This document shows, in pieces, positions 51,890 through 63,235 of a DNA stretch of 64,000 bases; positions within the stretch are counted from its first letter, which is position 1, and each line of letters begins with the position of its first letter. This DNA is from Pictodentalium vernedei (lineage: Eukaryota; Mollusca; Scaphopoda; Dentaliida; Dentaliidae). The position numbers were made by a program, and so were the translations under genes. The notes beneath the pieces were generated by a model, which saw only the letters and a list, made by a program, of their open reading frames with translations, did no database searches and was not told where the DNA came from. The stretch spans positions 245,459,187-245,523,186 of the forward strand of contig CM062289.1 of assembly GCA_031216915.1 (NCBI GenBank). Direction: 5' to 3'.

Positions 51890-53001
51890 ACGTCAGCCCA
51901 AGATGTAGAAGAGCTCTTACTTCATGAGCCGAAATCTTAAGCACAGACTGCTGAGTTAAGGATAGATTATCCTAAGCAGTACCGATAGTTAACTGAATGC
52001 ATTAAGTAATAGAATGGACCGTAATGACCTTTCTATTAGACATCAGAGCCAGAAGCTTTACGTCCTACTGATAAACTGAGATCTGTTAATAAATACATAA
52101 AGGTCTATCCGGACAGAGTAAAGGCCTATGCCCGCTCGAAGACGGAAGGACCTTAAAAACAATAGGTTCCGGATATCATTAGGAGCCTGATTCTTAACCA
52201 AAAATACAACATTAGTGGTAAAGGTAATAGAGTTTCCGATACTACGAAAGTGAGAATCGTCCACCGATAGTGCATGAAGCTCACTGACTCTTCAGCAGAA
52301 GAGAAGACTAAGAGAATTGCTGCCTTAAAAGGCCAGAATTTGAAACTACTGTCTCAAGGGATTGAAATGGTTGCTTTAGTTAATAAGAACCCAAGCTAAA
52401 TTCAGAATAGGAATTAATCTAACGATTCTAGGTCTCTTATCAAAAAGTTTCAAACTAACTTAGATAAAGAGACATTAGGCTCAATTGTAAACTATCATGG
52501 CGTGCATAGGTATCAGATAACATAGACCTATAACATTTAAAAGTAACTGGCTGCAGATGATCTCGTTAAACAAGTATACTAGAAAGTTTGCAATGTCTGG
52601 TATGGAGGGATAAAAAATATCAACATAAAGATCCCTACACCAACAACGGAAGACCCTCCACTTTAGCCGCATAGTATAGCGAAGAGGAGGTCCTTCTACA
52701 GTTAGGAATCGCGTCCACTGCTCGTCCTGTACAATGCTTGCCATGCAAGACGGACCGCACAACGGAATACGTGAAGGTTGAGACCTTGCGGGTTGTGATA
52801 GAGTTGACACGATTTCCCCAGCGAAAAAAGATCCTCTCGTGGATGAAGTTTCCGCGGTAAGTCCCACAGCAGACATCTAAGTAAATTTATCCACCATCTC
52901 TGTGGAGACAGAGATGCTACCAACAGAATTGTATTGTGAATGAATAATCCTAGCAATACTTGCTGAATCAACAGCGCTGGAGGATACGCATATCCTATCA
53001 T
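51890..53001 (-). pseudogene. A3 tyrosine recombinase remnant
   Basis: From 53001: MIGYAYPPALLIQQVLLG, and in another frame FLTVEGPPLRYTMRLKW, VFRCWCRDLYVDIF and PSIPDIANFLVYLFNE. HEVRAL at about 51905-51925. Compared with A2, the frame through 52876-52481 stays open for 131 codons, so A3 has fewer lesions in the core-binding domain. Confidence 0.75.
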
Positions 53002-53099
53002 CGCGTCCTACTAGATCGATAGAGCGTTAACTATATATGCTCGGGGATCCGGACACGGTGACACATACGTCTACAATTGATTGGAGAGTTGTGTCGCAA

Positions 53100-53660
53100 A
53101 TAAATTTATCACTGGGCGCTCCCATTGATAGCAAATCTGATTGAATACCTGTTTGTTGATAGTCCATTCTGACGGCAACAAACGACCCTTACGTGAAAGG
53201 GAGTCTGCTAATACGATCCGACGACCGAGAATATGACGAACCGAAACAGAACTTGGTGTTCTATAACAAACAGAAGGATTCTTTCCGTTAAAATCAATAA
53301 CGGAACCGAATGAGTGCCTCCCTGGTTCCGGATATACGCAACTACTGTCGTATTATCGGACAGGATTTAACATGCGTTTCTGAATAAAATTCATCCAATG
53401 ACGTAGTGCAAGCCAACATAATATTCTTCCTTGGAAGTTAAGAGCTTGCCTAAAAACTGCGGAACCCAAAGACCCTGGCACTTCGAATCTGTTGGGATCA
53501 AAATTGTGTCCCAACCTGTTTGACTGGCATCCGTCATAATCGAAAAACTCGGATCCGGCAACTACAGTGGAACTCTCTGAGTCAACCACCGAATGTTTGC
53601 CCACGTCTGAATCTCTTGTTACACTTGATAGACAATAGAACGTGTATATCGAGCAATTCA
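53100..53660 (-). pseudogene. A3 RNase H remnant
   Basis: MTDASQTGWD is readable near 53510-53540 on the minus strand. The later RHILGR block is near 53220. The frame shown by the 53353-53847 reading frame is the wrong one for RNase H after about 53600, so a shift exists. No RT palm upstream. Confidence 0.75.
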
Positions 53661-53847
53661 AGATTGCTGAAAGGTTGCCATCGAAGAGAAGCTTCTCCGA
53701 GACCGAAGCGACTCTGAGAGAGTTCTTCACCTTACTATCTACGCGTGTGGATGTAGCTAGGGCTGCGTCACGTCTAACCAACTCCAGGTTGCCACTGAAG
53801 GGCGGAGTTATACGTGGAAAAACTACTGCCCCTGAAAGAAATCTCAT
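53652..53847 (-). pseudogene. A3 gag C-terminal fragment fused to RNase H region
   Basis: LVRRDAALATSTRVDSKV, SLRVASVSEKLLFDGNLSAI. The LFDG motif here is in the same frame as RRDAAL, unlike in A2, so this part of A3 is less damaged. Confidence 0.7.
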
Positions 53848-54149
53848 TGAGGATCATATCCTGGAATTCTTTCTCTTGAAGACGTAATCATAACGTCTCA
53901 GTAAGGTGGTATACATATGATAAAGCGTCTAAGTTAAGTCTATTATACATCATTGTCGTTTCCAACATCATGGTTGGAATTGACATAGACGGCGAAAAAG
54001 ATAATTCCCAGTCTTGAGCCTTGCCGTCTTAGATGCAAAGGAACTCTCGGTAAGCTCAGGTGTGCCAATAAAAAATTATTTCCTAGAATTCACGAAAGGC
54101 AGAATAGAGCATTGCGGACAAGAAACTAGACTAGCATGTTGATAGCAGG

Positions 54150-56388
54150 CTTATATATAGCATTGTTCAATAATTCTAATGTTCTAAAGACATTATTGGA
54201 CTGCGTCGGCAACTCAGGGACAATGTCCCTGAACCGATCCAAAACTCCGTGTCCAATGACGCTATTAGTCTCTTATCCAGCATCGCAGCAATGTAGTCCG
54301 ACGGAACAACCTCTGGAAGATAATGCCAGAAGAAATGTATGGCAGCTTCTGTTGTTCCAAAAGGGAAAGCTCGAAATCGTCCGAATCCCTTCCGCCATCC
54401 TGTCGGACCCTATGAAGTGTTCGGTCGTCCGTACCTGATGCAACAGCGGAGCGCACCGACCCAGCGCTATCGGATTATTCCTGATCCGACCGAGAATCTG
54501 TCGTTTGCTGGGATGCTACGATAAGCTGTGCTATTTTGGATAGCACGTCCGTCACTGAGGCCTGTGGAGAAGCGGTCTTACGATGCATTGCCGCTGGAAG
54601 CTCCGTGTTCGTTACCCCGTGCATACTTCTATTATGCGAGTGACTGGAGTGTACAGGCCTCGTGTCCCTTGGCTACCGGATGGCGTGACCTGTTTGCCAT
54701 GGAATCGCTGAATGACGAAGCTGACCGGATATTCGAGGTCACGTAGCCAATGTGCGGTAGTGTGCGCTGCTGTGAGGATGAGGAAGCATTATTGACAGTC
54801 ACTCGGACTGTCTATATAACGGAATGTCCCGAGCGGCGGACATACGCTCCGAATGTGAAATGTCTGTACCACAACATCCGGTCCCATATGTTGTTGCACG
54901 AGAGAGGGACCTCTCTCGCTCGCCGCCCGGACGGACCGGATGAGCTAGGAACCGGACTAACAGTTTTCCTCCGATCTCTCCTCTAATCCGTCGTCACTGG
55001 GTGTGTACTAAAGTCTATTATAGTGCTTGCATCACCCCAATCTCCTTCCTAGACCGCAACAGACGAACCCGACTGCCGAACCATTCAATGAATGGACGCT
55101 ACACCGGGTGAGCTAGCGAATGTCAACTCCGTCGATCCTACTAGGGACCTCTTAGGCGATTGACGTAATCCATGAGCACTAATTGCCGCTAGCTCTTCAT
55201 TAACTATGACGACCGAGGCACACTATTGAAAGACATCTCAGTAATTTTGCGAACAAGAAACCAGACATGCTTGAAAATAGCAAGCATATAAAAAATATAT
55301 ATAATGTCGTTCAATAAATCGAAAGTATCTGAGACATTATTGGACTGTGTCGGAACTGAGGGACGATGTCCCTGAACCGAACCAAAAATTTCTAAGTCCA
55401 CCGACGCTATCAGTTTCTTATCCGGTATCGCAGCATTCTGGTCCAACGAAGAACCTCTAGAAGATGAAGTCGGATGACATATACAGCAGCTTATGTTGTT
55501 CCGAAAGGGAAAGCTCGAAAACCTCCGAATCCCTTTCGGCATCCCGTCGGACCGTATGAAATTTTCGGACGTCTGCACCTGATGCTTCCGCGGAGCGTCC
55601 CGACCCAGCGTCGTCGGATATTACAATATGCGACAGAGATTCTGTCGTTGCTGGGATGCTGCGATAAGTTCTGCTATTTGGGATAGCACGTCCATCACAG
55701 AGGCCTGTGCAGAAGCGGTCTTACGATGCTTTGCCGCTGGAAGCTCCATGTATGTTGACTCCCGCATACTTTCTTATGCGAACGTCTGGAGTCTCCAGGC
55801 CTCGTGTCCCTGGCTATCGGATGGCGTGACCTGGTCGCCGAGGATTCTCTGATTGGCGAAGTTGACTGGATATCGGAGGTCACGTAGCCAAGGTGTGGTC
55901 GTGTGCGCTGCCATGAGAATGAGGAAGCCTTATTGACAGTCTCTCCGGACTGTCTATATAACGAAGCGTCCCGAGCGGCGGACGTATGCTCCGAATGCGA
56001 CACATTTGTACCACAACATCTGGGGCCAGATGTTGATGTACGAGAGAGGGGCCTCTCTCGCTCGCAGCCCGGATGGGCCTGGACGAGCTATGAACCAGAC
56101 TAAAAGGTTTCCTCCGTTCTCCCCTCTAATCTGCCGTCACTGGGTGTGCACTTGGTTATTTATAGTGCTCGCATCACCCAAAACTCCTTTCTAGACCGCA
56201 ACGGACGAACCCGGCTGCCGGACCATTCGATGAATGGACGCTACACTGGGCGAGCTAGCGGATGTCAAAGGCCGTCGAACCTACTAGGGTCCTCTTAGGC
56301 AATTGACGTATTACATGAGCACTTTTCCGCTAGCTCTTCATTAATTGTGACGACGGAGGCACACTTTTGGAAGACATCACGGATACAT
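54150..56388 (-). pseudogene. A3 gag-like region, tandemly duplicated
   Basis: Units at about 55240-56388 and 54150-55239, each opening with 'CTAGCTCTTCATTAA(C/T)T' and 'GACGAC(C/G)GAGGCACAC'. The downstream unit has a 124-codon frame (55578-55204) with SFPFRNNIS, a segment recurring in the other unit and in A1. Frames are broken. Confidence 0.6.
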
Positions 56389-57507
56389 CACCCTGATCAT
56401 GATCGTCTGAAATAGAGATTGATAAAGTAGAGTGACCCTGCGGGGAAAGGACCGGAATGGCCAATTCCCCACTAACATACCGTGACACACGCTTCCCATG
56501 TTGTCATCGAAATTAACACATACAGAACTGGAGTTAGTGCGAGTACACTGACTACATTATACAATGATTATGAAAGTCAGAGGAAGATTTCCTCTTATTA
56601 CAATTGAACAATATCCTTTCATTGTGAAAAGAAAACAAAGTCCTAGTACTCGCACCAACCCCTGACAATCAAAATACATAATAACAAGATCCATTAACAT
56701 AGAAAAAATAACTGAATCAAAAACTTTTGAAAAAATATTTTTTCAGAACAGCCCAAGTTTCTGAAAAGTAACGTTGAGCCCCAATGGATCCCAAGCCTAA
56801 GTGTGGACAAAACTTCTAAAAATATTTTAAACAATTTATGCAACACTTACGAACAATAATAATGTATCTAGTTATGATTAAATTAACATCAAGATATTAT
56901 TTTCAAGAAATCCCCCCTCACACAGAGGGCTGTTGGAAATGTAAACAATAAGTGTAAAAACACCAGATCAAGACTCCAGGCACCCTGGCCCGAAATCATT
57001 TACCAATAATACACTATCTGATGCAAAACAGAGACTTCCAGGGAAGAAACTGCAGAACATCAGATGGTAGATGCAGAACACTACACCTAACCACCCATAG
57101 GTAAAGACGTAAACATGGGGAAAAGAACAGAATTCATTCTGTTATCCAGCTAAAACTCCCAAGAAATTTTAGTAATAATATTACAGAAAATATGCCAAAA
57201 GCATGGGAGAATAGCAAGAGGGGACTTAAAGGAAAGGGAGAGAGGAAAACACTGAACAAGCAGTGTAACTTAATAACAAGAATGACCACAACAGGCTGTT
57301 GCCTCGAAAATAGGTAACTTAACATAATTTCATTAAAAAATTTTAAGTTACAGCCCTGAATATTTTCTGTCACTCATTTTTCCTCTCCTCCTTCTATATC
57401 CTCCTTAGAATCACCATTTCACTAATATTTATGTGTCTGGCATCATTTAAACTGAGGTTTACAAGCACAAAGATCAGTCAGATGTTAACTGATGAAGGGC
57501 CAAACAA
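56389..57507 (-). other. A3 leader region
   Basis: Homologue of the A1 and A2 leaders; retains the roughly 138 bp (57323-57461) deleted in A2. No gene seen. Confidence 0.6.
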
Positions 57508-57709
57508 AGAATGATTAATGGTGCCAATTTCGGGACGTCCTTGACACTGCGCATGCGCAGTAGAGGTGAAGTCTGGAGGACCATTCAGGACATGATTTCT
57601 TTGGTTTTAGATGCAAATTTTGGGGATTGGGGGGCAAAATTTGTGTTTGGCCCTATATTTTTAAGAGTTAGCACCAGCTATGTCTGGGTCATTGGTACAG
57701 TATAAAAAT
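57508..57709 (-). repeat. A3 left inverted terminal repeat
   Basis: Outer end CAGTATAAAAAT; TGCGCATGCGCA at 57548-57559. Confidence 0.85.
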
Positions 57710-57800
57710 ACTGTTATTTTGGAATGGTGGAAAGATGGAATGGTGAATGGACAGGGGTTACACTATATGTTCCCACCATGCATGGTGTGAGACATAAAAT
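57710..57800. other. flank of A3, likely end of repeat Q
   Basis: 'ACTGTTATTTTGGAATGG' then 'AGATGGAATGGTGAATGGAC'. If A3 is removed this follows GTCCGGAAAC, and the GGATGG/GGAC text is of the kind that borders hairpin-headed elements here. Inference. Confidence 0.4.
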
Positions 57801-57975
57801 ACATGGCTATAACATGGATATATAGTAAAGTGCAGCCAATTGTTTATACACATGTTGCCCATTTTAGAGGATATCCATTCCAGGCATTGGTTACCAAATC
57901 CTATTTTACCAGTAAAGCAAAGCTTGTTTATCACAGTAAACAAGCTCTGCTTCACTTCCCAGTGAGTGTTACCAC
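57800..57975 (+). repeat. dispersed repeat R, copy
   Basis: 'TTTTAGAGGATATCCATTCC', 'AGGCATTGGTTACC' and 'TTTATCACAGTAAACAAGCT'. Close to the copy at 58160. Confidence 0.75.
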
Positions 57976-58097
57976 AGGTATATGCAAGAGATATCCAATT
58001 AAGTGGGCTTCTCAATTTATAAATACCAAGGGTGAGGTATGTTTGTGGACTTCTATTTTAATTCATATTTTTATCTTAAGATTGAATTTTTTTTTTA

Positions 58098-58155
58098 TTC
58101 TTTATTGGTGTTTAAGGTCACAGTCAGAATCTATGGCTATATCATGACCATAACA
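58098..58155 (-). repeat. SINE 3'-tail fragment
   Basis: 'TTTATTGGTGTTTAAGGTCA' followed by diverged text ending 'ATCATGACCATAACA'. Confidence 0.55.
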
Positions 58156-58159
58156 CAGG

Positions 58160-58312
58160 TATGAAGTTAAGTTTAGCAAATAGTTTATACCTATGCTGCC
58201 ACTTTAGAGGATATCCATCCCAGGAAATGGTTACATATCCTACTTTACCAGTAAAGCAGAACTTGTTTACCACAGTAAACAAGCACTGCTTCACTTCCTG
58301 GGGTTACAGGGT
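58160..58312 (+). repeat. dispersed repeat R, copy
   Basis: 'TTTAGAGGATATCCATCCCA' and 'CAGTAAAGCAGAACTTGTTT'. About 360 bp from the previous copy in the same orientation. Confidence 0.75.
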
Positions 58313-58553
58313 TCTGAAGATTGATAATGATGGCAATGAAACATGGGGTACAGAGAAAGTTATTACAAGTATATGCCTGTTGGTCTGAATCCAGTTAAGA
58401 TGCCACTCATGAAAGGCAGTGATCAAGTGTTTTAGAGAAGTGACAATGTGGCTGTGAAACCAGGATACTATGGTAACCCAGTTGATCGCTATCCCAATAA
58501 CACCACTGAGAAGCGAATTCAGAGCAATGAGCATCCCTTGACAGAATTATATA

Positions 58554-58862
58554 TTATTATTATTATTATTATTGGGGTTTAACAACACTTTTGACAGCCA
58601 GGGTCACCTTGTGTCTGACAGTTTTACGAGTAGAGGAAGCCGGAGAGAACCACAGAGTAATGCCGAGCAACTGTCATACTCCCCAATGTACTAACTCCAC
58701 ACAAGCAGGGTTAGCATTGGTTGAAGAGACAAGTGCACCATCGAGGCAATTGGGATTAAGTGTCTTGCCCAAGGACACAACGTGGTTGCCACAGGTGGGA
58801 TTCGAATCGAGGACCTCCAGGCTTGCAGCCTGCATCTCTTCCTACTGAGCCACCATGCTCCC
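58554..58862 (-). mobile_element. tRNA-derived SINE with clear A and B boxes
   Basis: On the minus strand the head reads GGTGGCTCAGTAGGAAGAG (box A type) and GATTCGAATCCC (box B type), a tRNA-like promoter for RNA polymerase III. Then comes the core 'TTGTGTCCTTGGGCAAGACA', 'GGTTCTCTCCGGCTTCC', and a tail TTAAACCCCAATAATAATAA. Degenerate flanks TGACAGAATTAT and TGACGGCATTAT may be the target duplication. It is not a functional tRNA gene because the 3' half does not fold as tRNA. Confidence 0.85.
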
Positions 58863-59784
58863 CATGACGGCATTATTTTGCATAACAATTTTCAGAAATC
58901 TATTTGAATAATCACAAGTTTCTTTCTCAATTAGTCACTAAAATCCAACACATGTTGCTTTTCTGAGAAGGCATGAACAATAGTCCAAACATGGTTAAAA
59001 CATTTCCCGGGATAAATGCAATCTGCATGTTTTTTTCTCTTTCAGCTTAACCGGTGCTCAAAAATGCGTATAGTATGACATTTTTGTCAGTGTTATTACA
59101 CACAACTGTATGGCTTTTTTGTGAAATGCTGGAGTGCCAGCAATGTGTGAAATAAACAGATGAATAACTAGACTGAAGCATGCCCCTGCACAGCACATGG
59201 ACACAGGAGGTTGAAGAGCAAACTGTGATTTGTTACTCGTACATGAGATGTGTCTGTAAAACACATATGATGCCCTCGCAAAGTCTACCGTACACAAACC
59301 ACATACCACACAGGTGAAATTCTACAAAAAATAGACCAAGTTCAACAACCTGAAATTCTGAGAAATATTGAAGCAAATCAAACTCAGGACAATATGCACA
59401 CCTCTGGTAAATGTACAAACATCCTGTGAAATAAGTAAAGCCTAGCTTGAAAACAGTGAGAGGTGTTAGCCAGACAATCAATGTACCCTAGATATGGATG
59501 GATGGATGGACAGCGCACAGATGGACAGGGGGAAAACAATATGCTCCCCCCCCCCCCAACTATTCATTGTGGGGGCACAAGTCCCCATACAACTCCAAAC
59601 AGCCCCTCTTATATTGCTCTGAAAAAGTTGTCCCGTAGGTATTCTTCCACAGAACTCCTGCTCAGGCAGACAACAATAATGCACAAATATTCTTAAGTCA
59701 TCTGCAGCTGTGTACATACATATACAGTAGTTATTAATCCTAATAAGTTGTAGGATAACCACTACAAACTATGTATCTTTCTCT
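58863..59784. other. unassigned, with GGAT tract and C12
   Basis: No gene recognised. 'GATGGATGGATGGACAG' at about 59493-59512 and C12 at 59546-59557. Confidence 0.45.
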
Positions 59785-59890
59785 TCCTACACTGATAAGA
59801 TCAGACGCTGAAATCATTGTCTGGAAAGCTCTCTGTGAGAGCTTTCCAGAAAATGATATCCGATTCTGATCTTATCAGTGCAGGAGCAGC
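59785..59890. repeat. hairpin, about 45-bp arms
   Basis: 'CACTGATAAGATCAGA' ... 'TCTGGAAAGCTCTC' and 'GAGAGCTTTCCAGA' ... 'TCTGATCTTATCAGTG' are inverted. Possible MITE or foldback remnant. Confidence 0.7.
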
Positions 59891-59997
59891 AGAATACTTA
59901 GTTTATTGTGGTTATGCTGCAACTTATTTTGACTTGTACTGTAGAGCAACAGGATTTTCTCCAATTACTCTGTTTTCTCTTCTTTAACTATGAATTT

Positions 59998-60062
59998 AAC
60001 CAAATATATCTTGTTTGATAGAGCTTACTGAACTCTGTCAAACAAGATATATCTGGTTGAAT
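59998..60062. repeat. hairpin, about 28-bp arms
   Basis: 'AACCAAATATATCTTGTTTG' and 'CAAACAAGATATATCTGGTT' with a TGAACTC loop. The motif 'TCTTGTTTGACA' recurs as a small hairpin at about 30950. Confidence 0.7.
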
Positions 60063-60242
60063 AGCAAACTGCATTATAGAAAATATTTGCTACTGAAAAC
60101 TTCGCCATTTTGACATCGCAGTTCCAGAGGGTTAACATAAAATTAATCTGAGGACTCGAAGGTAAAGGACCAAGAAATGTCTTCACGACTGTTTGTTGTC
60201 ATTTCTTATTTTAATTTATAAAATACACACATTCCAGAGCAT

Positions 60243-60418
60243 GGAATATTATTAGATTCTTTACTTTAGTTTTGACTAAGAATATTTCCAGAAATGGATA
60301 TCGTAGAAAACCAAGTCCTGTTTTGTGCTTGGAATATTATTAGATTCTTTATTTTAGTTTTGACTAAGAATATTTCCAGAAAGGGATATCGTAGAAAACC
60401 AAGTCCTGTTTTGTGCTT
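60243..60418. repeat. 88-bp tandem duplication
   Basis: Two nearly identical units at 60243-60330 and 60331-60418 ('GGAATATTATTAGATTCTTT' start), differing at a few bases. Recent duplication. Confidence 0.9.
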
Positions 60419-60621
60419 TAGAACCATCAAGACACCTGCCAGTATTGGAGGGTAGCTATAACTTCCATAAACCAAACCATTTACTATACCTTCAGAACAA
60501 ATTTAATCTATTAAATTAGAGGTACATAGGTTACAGAGTAAACTCCTTTTAACTCAATAAAACATTCATGTGTTTTGTGGTCTATCAAAGAATTACTCTG
60601 ACAACCACTAAATTCCCCACA

Positions 60622-62342
60622 TTAACCCTTAACCTAACACAAAAGGAAGACGTCACTTGCAAACAAAATTCCTGATTAATTTTTTGTGTCAAAAACATAG
60701 GGTATGACACCTCACTGGAATGAGCTGATTAAGCTTGTTCCAATGAGGGGTCATAAGCTATGTTTTTGAGACAAAAATGAAATGAAAGTGTCAATGACAC
60801 TGTAGCTCAACTTGTGCAAGACACGTACATGTATAGTATATGACACAGCAATGACACACATCCAGGTAATGACCTGATAACAAGGGTACATGTAAAGTAT
60901 TGTAAAGGTCTGTACATAAATACTGACCGTAGCCTGTAACAAATGTACAGGTAACGTATTGTAAAGGTGGGTGACAGTTAGATGCCTCTAGCCAGAGCCA
61001 TATTGAAATGTGCACTTACTGTGTATAAGTAGCACTAAATAAATCAAAGTTTGTCTAATTGGCCGCCGGTGGCCATCTTGAAATTTCAGACCGCACCCCG
61101 AAACACTCGTTCTCGTCCCAAGGTGATAACAAAGGTACCCAAGTTTCGTGAAGATCAGTTCATAAATACAGCCTCTAACCCGAGTCGTATTGACATGTGT
61201 ACTAATTGTGTATAAGTAGCACTGAATAAATCAAAGTTCATCTAATTTGCATAATTTATGCACGAGAAAAAAACCTATATTATATGTGATGTATTCCATG
61301 TTACTAAACATTCACACAAAAATGTATTCAAATCTGAACCTTCATATAGAAGTTCTGTATAAAAAACTGATTGCACCTAATTTTGGTATAAAATGGCCAC
61401 CGGCAGCCATCTTGAATTCTGGACTGCACCCAAAACACTTGTTCTCATCCCAAGGTGATAACAAAGGTACCCAAGAAGTTTCGTGAAGATTGGTTCATAA
61501 ATACAGCCTCTAGCCCGAGCCGTATTGACATGCGCACTTACTGTGTATAAGTAGCACTGAATAAATCAAAGTTCATCTAATTTGCATTATTTATGCATGA
61601 GAAAAGCCCTGTATTATATGTGATGTATTCCATGTTACTAAACATTCATTCAAAACATTTTTCAAATCAGAACCTTCATATAGAAGTTCTGTACAAGAAA
61701 CTGATTGTTCCTAATTTTGGTACAAAATGCCGCCGGCAGCCATCTTGAATTTCAGACTGCACCCAAAAACACTTGTTCTTGTCCCAAGGTGATAACAAAG
61801 GTACCTAAGAAGTTTTGTGAAAATCGGTTCATAAATACAGTCCCTAGCCCGAGCCGTATTGACATGTGTACTTACTGTGTATTAGTAGCACTGAATAAAT
61901 CAAAGTTCATCTAATTTGCATAATTTCTGCACGAGAAAAAAACCTGTATTATATGTGATGTATTCCACGTTACTAAACAGTCACACAAAAATTTATTCAA
62001 ATCAGAACTTTCATACACAGGTTCTGTACAAAAAACTGATTGCACTAATTTCGGTACAAAATGGATGCCGGTGGCCATCTTGAATTTTGAACCACACCCC
62101 AAAACACTTGTTCTCGTCCCACAGTGATAACAAAGGTACCCAAGAAGTTTCATAAAGATCAGTTCATAAATACGGCCTGTAGCCCGAGCCGCATTGAATT
62201 GTTGATGGATGACAGACGATGGGCCATGACAAAACCTCAAATTTGACTACATCACAGTTGATCTAAAAATAATGAAAATTGAATGGTGATTTCTGTGAAT
62301 AGTGCTGGCTGATTTTTGCCAATATGTTGGGTAAAGGGTTAA
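60622..62342. mobile_element. TTAA mini-element M7, split by E3
   Basis: Left part from 60622 (TTAACCCTTAACCTAACAC) through the central GAGCTGATTAAGCTTGTTCC to about 60785. Right part, about 62266-62342, ends TTGGGTAAAGGGTTAA. Opposite orientation to M1 but interrupted next to the same GACAAAAATGAA text. Confidence 0.82.
60786..62265 (-). mobile_element. E element, copy 3, inverted relative to E1
   Basis: Starts ATGAAAGTGTCAATGACACT then GTAGCTCAACTTG; followed by 'AGGTAATGACCTGATAACAA', a duplicate (inverted) of 6097-6340. The array units contain 'GTATTGACATGTG(T/C)AC', 'AAGGTACCCAAG' and 'GCCATCTTGAAT'. Ends near 62195-62265 with 'GGATGACAGACGATGGGCCA' and a degraded hairpin. Confidence 0.8.
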
Positions 62343-62485
62343 TAGATATATTCTGTCTCACAAACAAGGTACAACAGAATAAATGCCAAGTCTATCACAC
62401 AAATACCAGAAAATGGCCGTTTTCCTGTTAATGTGACTACTCCTGTTTACTGAAATCTTTCACTGGCAAAGTAGCTAATTGAATA

Positions 62486-63060
62486 AACCCTTTAAACAAC
62501 ATCCACCCACATAACTTACAAACCAAAGTGTTGAAAAAAAACATTTCCACAAATTTCAACAAAATCACCTATGACCCCTCATTGAAATGAGCTTGACAAT
62601 GTTATTATTATTATTATTTATTTATTGGGGTTTAAGGTCACATGTTTTTGCACAATGGCTAATCATGACCATGACAGTTTTATGGGTGGAGGAAGCCAGA
62701 GTACCCAGAGAGAACCACCGAGCAATGGAGAGCAACTGTCAGCTCCCCAACATACTAACTCCACACAAGCAGGGTTAGCATTGGTTGAAGACAAGTGCAC
62801 TATCGACGTGCAGTACGCCTTAGTACACGACGTCACCGTGCCCCCACATGGGCAATGGGGGGTGAAGTGTCTTGCCCAAGGACACAACACGGTTGCCGCA
62901 GGTGGGATTCGAACAGAGGACCTCTCGGCTTGTAGCCTGCACCTCTACCTGAGCTTGACAATGAGGAGGCACCACCTCATATGGTTTTGGTGAAAATTTT
63001 TGAAAAACTTTAGAAAAAAATAACAAATTTTAATTATCGTGTGTATTGGTTAAAGGGTTA
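62486..63060. mobile_element. second-type mini-element interrupted by a SINE
   Basis: Left part 62486-62601 ('AAACCCTTTAAACAACATCC', 'ATGACCCCTCATTGAAATGA'). Right part 62950-63060 ends 'TTGGTTAAAGGGTTAA'. The SINE 62602-62949 sits between, flanked by a 14-bp duplication. Confidence 0.75.
62588..62963 (-). mobile_element. tRNA-derived SINE with 14-bp target duplication
   Basis: Body 62602-62949. TGAGCTTGACAATG flanks it at 62588-62601 and 62950-62963. The minus-strand head has GAGGTGCAGGCTACAAGCC and TGTTCGAATCCC (box B). The core has 'TGTCCTTGGGCAAGACACTT'. The tail is CCCCAATAAATAAATAATAA. This is the best-bounded copy. Unlike the 58554 copy it includes the extra 'CATGATTAGCCATTGTGCAA' piece next to the tail. 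Confidence 0.93.
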
Positions 63061-63235
63061 ACAGGGCTCCACTGTATTTTGAAATTTGGAGAAAAATGTT
63101 GGCAATCGCTGTTATTTGGTGACAAAATGCAGAGTGAAAATGCTATTACTGGTATTAATTTCAGTAGAAAATGTAAGCCATCACCACTAGGAAGCCATCC
63201 CCATCATTTGGTAGGAGAGACTATACCAAATATCA

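Larger units (their letters stand above)
50762..57709 (-). mobile_element. DIRS-like retrotransposon A3, RT-less
   Basis: 6948 bp, the most complete copy of the A2/A3 pair. Terminal repeats 57508-57709 (left) and 50762-50989 (right), internal complementary region 51065-51152. Same gene order and same lack of RT as A2. Near-identity to A2 implies recent transposition from one source or duplication. Confidence 0.88.

Noticed and set aside
37664-57709. A2/A3 duplication as an assembly artefact (false haplotype duplication)
   Set aside because: The copies differ by scattered substitutions and indels, have different far flanks and enclose an unrelated 6-kb element, so an artefact is less likely. 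It cannot be excluded without reads.
58790-58862. tRNA gene on the minus strand
   Set aside because: Only the A- and B-box half is tRNA-like. It continues into a SINE core and tail, so it is a SINE head.
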